From positions 930,001-994,000 of the forward strand of contig JAUKTV010000013.1 in NCBI GenBank assembly GCA_030549205.1: 64,000 bases of DNA, written 5' to 3'. This DNA is from Apiosordaria backusii (taxonomy: Eukaryota > Ascomycota > Sordariomycetes > Sordariales > Lasiosphaeriaceae). A model generated the notes under the pieces. That model did not search any database. It was not told where the DNA came from and saw only the letters and a list, made by a program, of their open reading frames with translations. The translations under genes were made by a program, and so were the position numbers. Below are positions 11,011 to 20,609 of the stretch, piece by piece. Position 1 is the first letter of the stretch. Every line of letters begins with the position of its first letter.

Positions 11011-13432
11011 ATGGAAGGTCTCAAGCAGACGTTTGCTCGGTGCAAGGCGCAGAACCGGGTCAGTAACCATCCATCAACCCCGCCATTTTTTTTTATATCC
11101 CAACGGCTTGGAATCCAAAATCCGGGGAAGCTGTTCAACCAGCACGACATGGCGACACCGACAAGACAACTAGAGCCAATTGCTAACTTTGATACCAATA
11201 ACTACAGTCTGCCCTCGTCACTTATGTCACGGCTGGTTTCCCCAACCCCGCTGCTACTCCCGATGTCCTCCTCGCTATGGAGAGGGGCGGTGCCGGTATG
11301 TGATACCTTCCCTTTTTCGCGCTGCCATTGAAAGACGAAAAATCGCTAACTCTTCTTAATTAGATGTTATTGAACTCGGCGTACCCTTCACCGACCCCAT
11401 TGCCGATGGCCCTACCATCCAGACCGCCAACACCGTAAGCTCCCTTTGCGCATATCTCTCGACAATCCGCGAAACAGTCCATTAACTAACGAAGAAAATA
11501 TAGATTGCGCTCCAACATGGCGTTACCACCGCCAGCGTCTTGGGCATGGTCCGCGAAGCCCGCCAGCGGGGCCTAAAGGCTCCCCTCCTCCTCATGGGTT
11601 ACTACAACCCTCTTCTCAGTTATGGCGAGGAGCGCCTGCTCAAGGACTGCAAGGAATCCGGTGTCAATGGCTTCATCATTGTCGACTTGCCCCCTGAGGA
11701 AGCCGTCTCTTTCCGCAGACTCTGCACCCGCGGCGGACTCTCCTACGTCCCTCTCATTGCGCCCGCCACCTCTGATGCCCGCATGCGCATCCTCTGCCAG
11801 CTCGCCGACTCCTTCATCTACGTCGTCTCTCGCCAGGGCGTTACCGGTGCTAGTGGCACTCTGAACGCCCACCTCCCCGAACTCCTCGCCCGTGTCAAGA
11901 AGTACAGCGGCGACAAGCCCGCGGCTGTTGGTTTCGGTGTCAGCACCCGCGACCACTTCCAGTCTGTCTCCCAACTTGCCGACGGTGTTGTTGTTGGCAG
12001 CCAGATTGTTACCACCATCATGAACGCTGCCGAGAGTGAGGTCAACAAGGCCGTTCAGGAGTACTGCGCTTACCTTTGCGGCCGCAACACCTCCCCTGAG
12101 GAAGAGGCCACCCGTGAGGTTGGCATCATCGAGGCCATCAATGGAGCTCAGGAGACCGGAGATGTTTCGGTGGATGCCGTCATCAAGGAGACGGATGACC
12201 TTGTTGCTCAGCTCGACCTGATCAACTCTGACCTCCCCAAGCGCTTCGGTGAGTTCGGTGGCCAGTATGTCCCCGAATCGTTGATGGACTGCCTTTCCGA
12301 GCTTGAGGATGGCTTCAACAAGATCAAGGACGACCAGGCTTTCTGGGAGGAGTATCGCTCTTACTACCCCTGGATGGGCCGCCCCGGTCACCTCCATCTG
12401 GCTGAGCGCCTGACGGAACACGCTGGTGGAGCCAACATTTGGCTCAAGAGAGAAGATCTCAATCACACTGGGTCCCACAAGATCAACAACGCCCTCGGTC
12501 AGCTTCTTCTCGCCAAGAGGCTCGGAAAGACAAAGATTATTGCCGAGACTGGTGCCGGTCAGCACGGTGTAGCTACCGCTACTGTCTGCGCCAAGTTCGG
12601 CATGGAGTGCACTGTCTTTATGGGCGCTGAGGATGTTCGCCGGCAGGCTCTTAACGTGTTCCGCATGAAGCTCCTGGGCGCCAAGGTTGTTGCCGTCGAG
12701 GCTGGTAGCCGCACCCTTCGTGATGCTGTCAACGAGGCCCTCCGCTCTTGGGTCGTCAACCTCGAGGACACTCATTACATCATCGGTTCTGCCATCGGCC
12801 CGCACCCCTTCCCCACCATTGTCCGCACCTTCCAGTCCGTCATTGGTAGAGAAACCAAGGCGCAGATGCAGGAGAAGCGTGGCAAGCTCCCTGATGCCGT
12901 GGTCGCTTGTGTTGGTGGTGGTTCCAACGCTGTGGGCATGTTCTACCCCTTCGCCGACGACCCCAGCGTCAAGATGTTGGGTGTCGAGGCTGGTGGTGAT
13001 GGTGTTGATACCCTTCGTCACAGTGCTACTCTCACTGCTGGCTCCAAGGGTGTTCTTCACGGTGTCCGGACTTATATCCTCCAGAACCAGCACGGCCAGA
13101 TCGACGAGACTCACTCCGTCTCTGCCGGTCTGGATTACCCCGGTGTCGGTCCTGAGTTGTCCAACTGGAAGGATACCGAGCGGGCCAAGTTTATTGCTTG
13201 CACGGATGCCCAGGCCTTTATTGGTTTCCGTCTGATGAGTCAGTTGGAGGGCATCATTCCCGCTCTGGAGTCCTCGCACGGTATCTGGGGTGCCATTGAG
13301 CTCGCCAAGACCATGGAGAAGGACCAGGATGTTGTCATCTGCCTGAGCGGTCGTGGTGACAAGGACGTGCAGAGCGTTGCTGATGAGCTGCCCAAGATTG
13401 GACCTGTCATCGGCTGGGACTTGCGCTTCTAA
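11011..13432 (+). CDS. trp-3: Tryptophan synthase, bifunctional alpha-beta fusion
   Basis: Catalyses the last two steps of tryptophan synthesis: the alpha domain cleaves indole-3-glycerol phosphate, and the beta domain joins indole to serine using PLP. Four exons (11011-11058, 11208-11295, 11364-11434, 11504-13432) give 711 aa, close to the Neurospora enzyme. Introns have GTCAGT, GTATGT and GTAAGC donors, AG acceptors and CTAAC or similar branch sites. In the alpha part, the catalytic Glu and Asp fall at residues 49 and 60 (VIELGVPFTDPIADGP), the same numbering as E. coli TrpA. A linker at about 270-300 leads to the beta domain (RFGEFGGQYVPESLM). The PLP lysine is K395 in NHTGSHKINNAL, with ETGAGQHGVATA and GGGSNAVGMF following. 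TGACTCA boxes upstream suggest cross-pathway control. Confidence 0.97.
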
Positions 13433-14661
13433 GCCTGCTTTTTGCTTCTGATGGTGGTGACTGCTGTGCAGTTTTGGAATCGCTGTTAAAACATTAGAAA
13501 TCAAAGGGCCTCATCTGTACCTTTTCGATATAGATAGCATAGAGTTGATCTCGACCAGTCGAGTGTGTCGGACCACTTTCTGTGGTCATATGAATACATA
13601 TCGACAATTTGCCCATTACTTGTTGTCCTTGCATGATTCATGCTTTTTCACCATGCTTACCTGATCACCTTTCCTTCAGCTTGATGTTCTTTCCATCCCA
13701 AGTCTATGCTGTCTTTATCTCGGCTCTATATCGACTCTTTTCTGGCTCTGAATTGCCCTTCCTCCAGCTGCAGGTATGTATCTCTGTCATTATGCCAACG
13801 AACTAATTCATAACAACCAGGCCTCATGCACTGCAGTATGTTGATTTTTGTCAGAACAGTATATCCATTGCCAAGGTGGTTGGGTCTGTTGCTCACAATG
13901 TCGTCAATATCATGGCGCTGTAACCGAGCACATGCAAACTGTGCGGAACAGTGGTACAACGTTTGGCCGGCGACCTGGCCAGGCAGTGTGACGGAAATTT
14001 AGGAAGAAAAACGGCTAGTTCAGGCGGCTTAAGCTTAAGTGGTTGTTGGGAGTAGGGGTCTCCTGGTTTCAATCATGGGATGAACATTGCTGCCCTGCTC
14101 TTATCCTTCTGGAGCTCCGTTGCTTGAGGACGATGAACCTTTGCTGACCTTGATGTTCCCGAAGTACGTTTAGGATCTCCAGGGTAGAGTTCAAGAACAG
14201 CAGACAAAAAAGATCTCAAGAGATGAACAATAGAAGAAAAGATATGTAGTGTCGAAGGTGTCCATGCTGAAGAAACGCACAGACCCGCTGACGCCGTTGA
14301 CAAGCAGGGTGGGCCGCCAAGGATTCCATGAATTTGTTCTGTCGCATCAACCTGACCCATCTTCAACAAATCCATTGCCGTTCTTCAGCCTCTCTTGTAT
14401 TACTCTTCGATTCTCTGCCTTCTCTTGCTTATTCTCCTACAATATCGAATTCGTACTGTAACAGACAGTCAAACATCCAGTTCCAACCTCGTAATTTGTG
14501 CGCCACCAATCGATACCCCCCTCCTCCCGAGCCCGCGACCCGAGCTGGGATCGCGTTACGCTGTCGCGATTCAATGTTTTAGACCCCGCCTCCTTGCCAC
14601 TGGCATCCCCAGCTTTGAACACCCACGGCCAGGTCGATATTGTGTCTTGGAGAAATAAAAA
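13433..14661. other. Intergenic region
   Basis: The 3' flank of tryptophan synthase and the leader of the next gene. Short ORFs are present but none has recognisable motifs. A pyrimidine-rich stretch at about 14380-14620 is probably the leader of the downstream gene. Confidence 0.4.
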
Positions 14662-17600
14662 ATGTTGTCACACCTTCGATTCCATCGACGAGCTCCGTCC
14701 AACCCCTCCTCGCCCACCCCCGATCAGATTGCGACATGGGAAGCCGCTGCCCACCATGACCACCCTCAAACCGTTCAAGACATCTCCCCACGCCCTGACA
14801 CACGCCCTGACACACGCCCACGATCACCGAGCTCTCTACAGCCGCTTGCGCGAGTATCCTCGGCCGATGCTGACCTCGGCCGCCCTCCTACCGACAACTC
14901 CCAGTCACCTCCCGCTCGCTCAGCTTTCGATGGAAACAGCACCGGGTTTATGGGCGGAGTAGCCCTGCATCAGTACAGGAGGGCAATGCAGGAGTCTTCT
15001 GGGTTGGATCCTCAGATTCCTATGGCCACATCGCTGCCAGAAAAACGCTTCTCGAGAACGAAGGCCCCACCGCCCCCTATCAATACCGGTCTTGCTGCTC
15101 GACCAGCCCTGACAGCCGTCAAGCCATCCAAGTCTTCCAAATCGTCATCATTTATTGCGCCGACCGATCTCCAACTGGGGTCGGGAGGAGCCTCCTCTCG
15201 ACCCTCAGGGACCCGTGGGTCCAGTGACACAGCTCTCACACAGCCGTCGGTGGCGCCTCCGGAACCTGCTCCCAAGGGGAGGAAGAGCCTGCCATTTTTA
15301 CGAAATTCCATGTCGTCGCTATTGCTGCGGAGGAAAACAGGACACCAGCCGCCAGAACCACAACCAGTAGCCAAAGCACCAACCCAAGACGTAAGTATCA
15401 GAGGCACAAGAATTCACGATTTTAGTGCTCCGCGGCCCAAAAGAGTAACACCCAGCACCGAAGGTGCTTCGAGCTTGGCTTCACAAGCAGAAACGCCCGG
15501 GTTTGTGGACACGCCAAGTGCCCGGACAGATCCCGGCGATGTTGGTAGCCGGCTTCAGGAGACAGTCTCCACGGAGCCCATACGCAGCGCAGATGGTGGC
15601 TGGACACGCGAACCAGCTTCTGAGGAGACAGTGCCACCAGTACCGCCCAAAGATGAGCCTGCCATGTCTGTCCGGACTTCGTCGTCTGCCACTTCGGCGG
15701 CGACCACAGTCGGTGCTGGAGCCCAGTTGGATTCGAAGGCGTCAGTCAGGACCACCGCCTCCCGCTCATTTTCTATTTCCAAGCTTTCCATGAGGAGCTC
15801 AGTGCGGTCTGCCATCCCAAAACACATGAAGAGTACCTCGTCAAGATTTAGTTTCGATATGATCGGGGCCGCCAAGCAGGAGAAGCTTTTGGAGGAGCGG
15901 CATCGCTTGCGCGAACAGGAGAAGAAGCCCGCAGATGATATGGCGCTGGGCCAGCGAGACTCCCGGTTTGATGACTTTGACGAGGACTTTGACTATGACG
16001 CCATGATGGAAGATGATGGGTTCGAAGAGGATATACCATGTGTGAGTATGGATTACGACATCGAGGAAGAGGATCCCGAAGCCGCCGCCGATCCGGACAA
16101 TGACCAGGAGAATTTTGCTGGATTCGTCTTTCAGCGCTCGAACCCGGCCTCAGCAGTAGCAAGCCCACATAGCCCAGGGGGGATGCTGCTGCCGACCCCA
16201 AGAGATGCCAATGGAACGGTTATTGGTTATGCCATGACCAAGGACACAACCCCTGGCCTGCTGACGCCCGCTTTTCCAGACCCTTCGGCTCTTCCAAAGT
16301 TGGAGCAGGCCATTGACGGGCTGAATATTCATCCAGTAGATGGGGCTGGGGAATTGGTGGTTGACCAACCTGCCTATCGGCCAACCAGCCTATCTGTTGT
16401 CGAGTCAGCTTCTGTGCCTGTTCCCGAACCTGCCCCGAAGACTGAGCCTCAACCTGTCTCTGAACCACAGTCGGCTTTAACCCAGGCACCACCGCCACGG
16501 AGGATCATAAACGATGACATTTACTTTGACGATGGGTTGGCTGATGAGCTGGACTTCACCGGTGATGGGTTTGTCATTGATGAGTCCATCTTTGATAACA
16601 ACGACACAGATAAATACGGGCGTCCGATACCAGGTGCCTTCGCACAAGCCCAGGAGGCCATGCGTGCTGCACAGCTGCAGGCCTCCAACCGCACCTCTGA
16701 CATGACATCTGATCTTTCAGGGGTCTCGGGGGCTGCTGCGTCCACCGGCCACACGTCTGTCAGTGCCGTGGCTCAGCAGCAGGTTACTGCCCCCGATGAG
16801 GCAGAACAGGCCGATCCAGTGTCGACTTTCCAACCGGCTCCTCCGCCACCGGAAATGTTGCCTTTCCCCGGACAAGACCTGGCGTACCAGGCAGCCCTTG
16901 CTGAAGCCGCCCAAAAGGCCGCAGCATCAGGAAAATTCCGGCGGAATTCTTCACCACCACCCCCAGCTGAGCTGACTGTCACCTCCCCAACTGATTCCAC
17001 GAAATCGGCCAACAACCTCGACTCAGCGCTTGACGACTATGAGAAAGAAGTCAACTTTGATGACTACGAGAAGGAGGTCAACTTCGACGACTATGAAAGG
17101 GCAGACTACGACGATTTTGCGAGCGGTTACGAAGACGACTACGACTTTGACGACGATGCCATCATTGCCGAAGCCAACGCCGAGGCCCTTGCCAACGACT
17201 CTGATGGGTGGTATGGTCAAGAGTTTGGGTTCTATTCTGCTCCTATCCCGCAACCTGGCTACGGCCATCACAATAACAATAATGGCAACAACAATTCGAA
17301 CGGTCAGAGCGCCGCTCTCAACGCTGAGAATCTGTTCTCATACGCCAATGGTGGGTATTTCGGCCCGGCAGGAGGTTTAGGCCGCAGCAAAAGCGGCCGT
17401 ATTGTCTGCCGAGAACCAAACTTGACTCCCATCACGGAGCGGTCGGAGTACTCGAATCGTAACTCGATCATGTCCTTGAACCTCCCGCCGGTGATAGGAA
17501 GCGATCGGAACTCCCTCACGATTAACAGTCCTGGATTGGCGCAGTTGGCCCTGTTGGGTGATGACGAGAGCGGGCTGAGCGTAGCTGCCTACATGAAAGC

Positions 17601-18432
17601 CAGAAACCGGGCGTTTGGTGCCGGTGGTGGAGGCTCGCAAGTTAGTTCCAGAGAAGGAAGTCCCAAGTCTGAAAGGGGACCGTCGGAGTCACCTTTCGGT
17701 GGACATCTCCACGCCGGATCAATAGGCGGCCACGTTAGGAAGGGGAGTGCCTTTTCGCTGTGGAGCAATTCGGACGCTGGAGTAGGAGACGGATCAGGGG
17801 CAGCAAGCCCTGTGCCACAAATGGCTGCATTCCCGACGGGTGCATTTAATAATAACCAGGGGGCGAACGGAGTTAATGGGGTGGTCGTGTCGCCTTTGCC
17901 TCAACGACCGGCTGGTATTGGAGGAATGGATATGAACCAGATGGGCCTGATGGGCATCGGAATGGGAATGGGCATGTTTGCCCCTCCGCCAGGGGTGCAG
18001 TTGCCGGTATTGGTGCCTAGCCCGGCAATTCCTACTGGGAGCGGCAGTGCGTTTGCTTGCTCGCCGGTACTGGAGGATGGGGAGGAGGATGAAGGAAAAT
18101 GGGAGGAAGAGGAGAAAACGATTACGGTTAAGGGGCTGGCACCGGCTTTGCCTGTTGTTGAAGGGTTTAATGCACATACTACCAAGGAGGAGAAAGAGCC
18201 CTCAGAGACGGGGACGAATACAATTATGGGTATTGAAGGGTATATGGCTGGTGCAAACGAGAACAAGCGGCCAGCGATGGGACACAAACATAAAGGGTCG
18301 GCGGATAGTATTTCTTATACCATGGCAGACGGCGATGACGGAAAACGATGGGTGGTGGAAAGGAGACGGACCGGGGAGACTGGTGAGGTTGAAATTTTAG
18401 GCAGGGAGGTGTTGGACGGAGGTAGGATTTAG
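14662..18432 (+). CDS. Large intrinsically disordered fungal protein, function unknown
   Basis: Uninterrupted 1256-codon ORF with an AAAATG start context. Composition is low-complexity (Ser, Pro, Ala, Gly, Asn) almost throughout. Likely conserved islands are IRGTRIHDFSAPRPKRV (about residue 247), a basic/serine segment SFSISKLSMRSSVRSAIPKH (about 370), ENFAGFVFQRSNP (about 485), and DDIYFDDGLADELDFTGDGF (about 615), an acidic block that recurs in style further on. Residues about 792-812 hold three tandem copies of an acidic unit DDYEKEVNF. An Asn-rich run follows at about 875. Later islands are GRIVCREPNLTPITERSEYS and NSLTINSPGLAQLALLGDDE. No catalytic domain or membrane segment is visible. 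Two intron-like segments inside the ORF were examined; one of 93 nt (16042-16134) could be an optional intron. Confidence 0.85.
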   Translation: MLSHLRFHRRAPSNPSSPTPDQIATWEAAAHHDHPQTVQDISPRPDTRPDTRPRSPSSLQPLARVSSADADLGRPPTDNSQSPPARSAFDGNSTGFMGGVALHQYRRAMQESSGLDPQIPMATSLPEKRFSRTKAPPPPINTGLAARPALTAVKPSKSSKSSSFIAPTDLQLGSGGASSRPSGTRGSSDTALTQPSVAPPEPAPKGRKSLPFLRNSMSSLLLRRKTGHQPPEPQPVAKAPTQDVSIRGTRIHDFSAPRPKRVTPSTEGASSLASQAETPGFVDTPSARTDPGDVGSRLQETVSTEPIRSADGGWTREPASEETVPPVPPKDEPAMSVRTSSSATSAATTVGAGAQLDSKASVRTTASRSFSISKLSMRSSVRSAIPKHMKSTSSRFSFDMIGAAKQEKLLEERHRLREQEKKPADDMALGQRDSRFDDFDEDFDYDAMMEDDGFEEDIPCVSMDYDIEEEDPEAAADPDNDQENFAGFVFQRSNPASAVASPHSPGGMLLPTPRDANGTVIGYAMTKDTTPGLLTPAFPDPSALPKLEQAIDGLNIHPVDGAGELVVDQPAYRPTSLSVVESASVPVPEPAPKTEPQPVSEPQSALTQAPPPRRIINDDIYFDDGLADELDFTGDGFVIDESIFDNNDTDKYGRPIPGAFAQAQEAMRAAQLQASNRTSDMTSDLSGVSGAAASTGHTSVSAVAQQQVTAPDEAEQADPVSTFQPAPPPPEMLPFPGQDLAYQAALAEAAQKAAASGKFRRNSSPPPPAELTVTSPTDSTKSANNLDSALDDYEKEVNFDDYEKEVNFDDYERADYDDFASGYEDDYDFDDDAIIAEANAEALANDSDGWYGQEFGFYSAPIPQPGYGHHNNNNGNNNSNGQSAALNAENLFSYANGGYFGPAGGLGRSKSGRIVCREPNLTPITERSEYSNRNSIMSLNLPPVIGSDRNSLTINSPGLAQLALLGDDESGLSVAAYMKARNRAFGAGGGGSQVSSREGSPKSERGPSESPFGGHLHAGSIGGHVRKGSAFSLWSNSDAGVGDGSGAASPVPQMAAFPTGAFNNNQGANGVNGVVVSPLPQRPAGIGGMDMNQMGLMGIGMGMGMFAPPPGVQLPVLVPSPAIPTGSGSAFACSPVLEDGEEDEGKWEEEEKTITVKGLAPALPVVEGFNAHTTKEEKEPSETGTNTIMGIEGYMAGANENKRPAMGHKHKGSADSISYTMADGDDGKRWVVERRRTGETGEVEILGREVLDGGRI
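17032..17094 (+). repeat. Tandem acidic coding repeat (DDYEKEVNF)
   Basis: Three consecutive in-frame 27-nt units encode DDYEKEVNF, DDYEKEVNF and the degenerate DDYERADYD in the disordered protein. The first two units are identical at protein level but differ at synonymous positions (for example GACGACTATGAGAAAGAAG versus GATGACTACGAGAAGGAGG), so the duplication is not brand new. Confidence 0.8.
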
Positions 18433-19730
18433 GGGCGGTTGGTTCGGTTGGTAATGAATGATGTGCATGTATGTTTTGTATGTATGGTTGGGTAGGTCTG
18501 CTGTTGTAGTTGGCCGTTTGTATCAGTATTTTATGGGGGGATGGGAGGTATACTTACTTAATGCTGGCATTAGAAGGATTGAAGGGGTATACTATATATA
18601 CCTTGGTCATTGTGATAGAGGACACTGATGGCAACATAGCAATAGCATTGTTTGGTTCACACCGGGTCAGGTGCTCTTTGCCCTGTCTCACCTTCAGCCG
18701 ACGACCCCTTTCATCCCCCTCATCCCAGCTTTCACCTGAGCTTTATCCCAGTTTTGTTTGGATTCCATCTGAGCTTTATATTCCTATCCTAGCTTTACTC
18801 CGGCTTGATCCCACCTTTTATCCCAGTCTCTATCATCCCACCCTTCATCTCATCTCAACTTCATCCCTTTTCACTACCACTGGGCATCAGAGCAAAAGGG
18901 TCAGCGTTGGCGGCGGCAGCGGACTTTATCGGGAATTGGATCGTGGTTGAGGTGACACCGGTTGGAATCTCAACAATGGGGTGGACGTTTTATCTGGTGT
19001 GGGCAGGGCTTAACCTGATCAATGCCATTATTTTCTGGCTGTTTTACCCCGAGACGGGAGGACTGGCGCTCGAGAACTGGTCAGATCGATGGTGTGACAG
19101 GCGAGGACAGCGATGCGTGGTTCGGGAGACTGCAGTGGGACAGAGTAAAAGTTGCCGACGAAGCTGTCAGAGCGTCAAGAGTGAGGGATCGTGGCGATGG
19201 AGAGAGACAGCCTCTCTTGTCAGTGACTGTAAATCTGATGAGACGTGGATGAGCTGTCAGACAAGAAACAACCCAGATGAACGTGCTCACCCACCAAACA
19301 TGAAACACCCCAAAAGAGCATAGCGTCGGGCTTGTTTCTTGGCATCCGTCCCCCACGAAGCTTGGCACAGGCTAAACTCAACGTCACAGCCAGTCACGGT
19401 CCCGTGTAAGTGCCAGTTCCAGGTTTTATCTACTATAGCCGTCGTCATTTTTGCCTCTTTCTCTGTCCAAGTTACTCAAAAGCAGACGGGATGCACCTTT
19501 CCTCTCGCTTGTTCTCGTTCTTGTTATTGTGTCGTCGTTGCACCCGAGTCGTACACAACATCTGCGATTAAACACAATGCCCCACCTTCTTGCCTCTGTA
19601 CATCTCGTATTGCTCAAGCTTCCTCAACTCGTGGCCGCAGTTTCTTTTTCCCCACTGATTTATACCACTGTCTGCTTCTGATCAATCGTTTACTCTTGCC
19701 AACTGGGCAACAACCAAGAAAAAAACAAAA
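18433..19730. other. Intergenic region with a transporter relic
   Basis: The 18700-18880 part is pyrimidine-rich with degenerate repeats of a CTTTATCCCAG-like unit. At 18883-19080 there is a short coding relic, listed separately. The rest (19100-19730) shows no recognisable gene and ends in a pyrimidine-rich leader for the next gene. Confidence 0.45.
18883..19080 (+). pseudogene. MFS sugar transporter relic (last two membrane helices only)
   Basis: This segment reads GIRAKGSALAAAADFIGNWI, then VVEVTPVGISTMGWTFYLVW and INAIIFWLFYPETGGLALEN. This is the end of a fungal sugar-porter family transporter: the R-x-K-G loop motif, a helix ending in VEVTP.GI...GW, and a final helix ending in FYPET...LE. 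The first ten or so helices are absent; upstream DNA is low-complexity and not coding in this family's sense. The reading frame runs on past the usual end into unrelated residues. I therefore call it a 5'-truncated pseudogene. An alternative is the last exon of an unrecognised split gene, but no upstream exons are visible within 1 kb. Confidence 0.75.
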
Positions 19731-20609
19731 ATGGCCGACCAACCAATATCCTCCTCCCCCGCGAGGAATAGCACCCTCGAGATCGAACGCATCCGTCACG
19801 TCCCCGAATGGGAGATCCCCACCAACTACCCCCCTCGCAAGCCCGAGAACCCCTTCCTCTCCAAGATCCAGTCTTTCATCCCTCGCAAACCCGCCACTGC
19901 TGCATCTTCCAGCTCCACTCCAACAATCCCATCAGCACCAGCAGCAGCAGCAGCAGTACCCCACCACAACAACGACATCGACAACACTGAATCGAAAGAA
20001 ACCTTCTCGCCATCCTCCACCAGCACCTCAGCGGGCGCCGCAATCATCCCCCCTGGCAACAAAGCCCCCCTTCTCGACCGGTACTTCCCCCCCGGGAAAA
20101 CCTACCTCGGCCGCTTCACTCGCCGCGCGTTTCTGCTAATCCTCCTCGCCCTTCTCCTCCTCATCATCCTAGCCCTCGGTCTCGGCCTCGGCCTCGGCTT
20201 GAAACACCGCAAAGCGCAATCCATCCCCCTCCCTTGGTCATCAGCAGGAAAGGGGGTTCAAAAGGGTGAATTGACATACTACTCGCCCTCTCTCGGGGCG
20301 GGGGCGTGCGGCTGGCAAAGCAGTGACAATGACTCTATCGTTGCAATTTCACATGTGTTGTTTGATGCCGGATTAGATGCCTCAGGGGGAACGAGGAACT
20401 CGAATGAGAATACACTTTGCGGGAGGACAATCAGGGTCTGGGAAGAGGGGAGAGACAAGGGTGAGGGGGTGGAGGTGGAGGTTGTGGACCGGTGCACGGG
20501 GTGTGATGTACGGGATTTGGATTTGTCGGATGGGGTTTTTGGGGAGGTTGTGAGGGGGGATGGGGGGCATGATAGGGGACGGGTGAGGGGGGAGTGGGAG
20601 TGGGTTTAG
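19731..20609 (+). CDS. Membrane-anchored double-psi beta-barrel (RlpA/expansin-like) protein
   Basis: Single exon, 292 aa, with an AAAAATGG start context. Residues 1-130 are polar, proline/serine-rich and probably cytoplasmic. A single strongly hydrophobic segment (about 133-157, Leu/Ile-rich then GLGLGLGLGL) would make this a type II membrane protein. Residues about 179-292 form an RlpA-like double-psi beta-barrel: GELTYYSPSLGAGACGWQS, a HVLFDA strand, LCGRTIRVW, VEVVDRCTGCDVRDLDLSDG and VFGEVV, then a basic GRVRGEWEW end. Such domains occur in barwin-like, expansin-like and RlpA-like fungal proteins, often linked to the cell wall. The conserved VDRC.GC...DLDLS signature is intact. The exact substrate or partner is not visible. 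Confidence 0.85.
   Translation: MADQPISSSPARNSTLEIERIRHVPEWEIPTNYPPRKPENPFLSKIQSFIPRKPATAASSSSTPTIPSAPAAAAAVPHHNNDIDNTESKETFSPSSTSTSAGAAIIPPGNKAPLLDRYFPPGKTYLGRFTRRAFLLILLALLLLIILALGLGLGLGLKHRKAQSIPLPWSSAGKGVQKGELTYYSPSLGAGACGWQSSDNDSIVAISHVLFDAGLDASGGTRNSNENTLCGRTIRVWEEGRDKGEGVEVEVVDRCTGCDVRDLDLSDGVFGEVVRGDGGHDRGRVRGEWEWV

Noticed and set aside
11573..13504. Long antisense ORF (643 codons) over tryptophan synthase
   Set aside because: Shadow ORF of strong C-ending codon use; the sense strand is a certain gene.
15390..15424. Intron-like segment (GTAAGT ... TTTTAG, 35 nt) in the disordered-protein gene
   Set aside because: Too short for a fungal intron, shifts the frame if removed, and encodes IRGTRIHDF, which looks like a conserved island.
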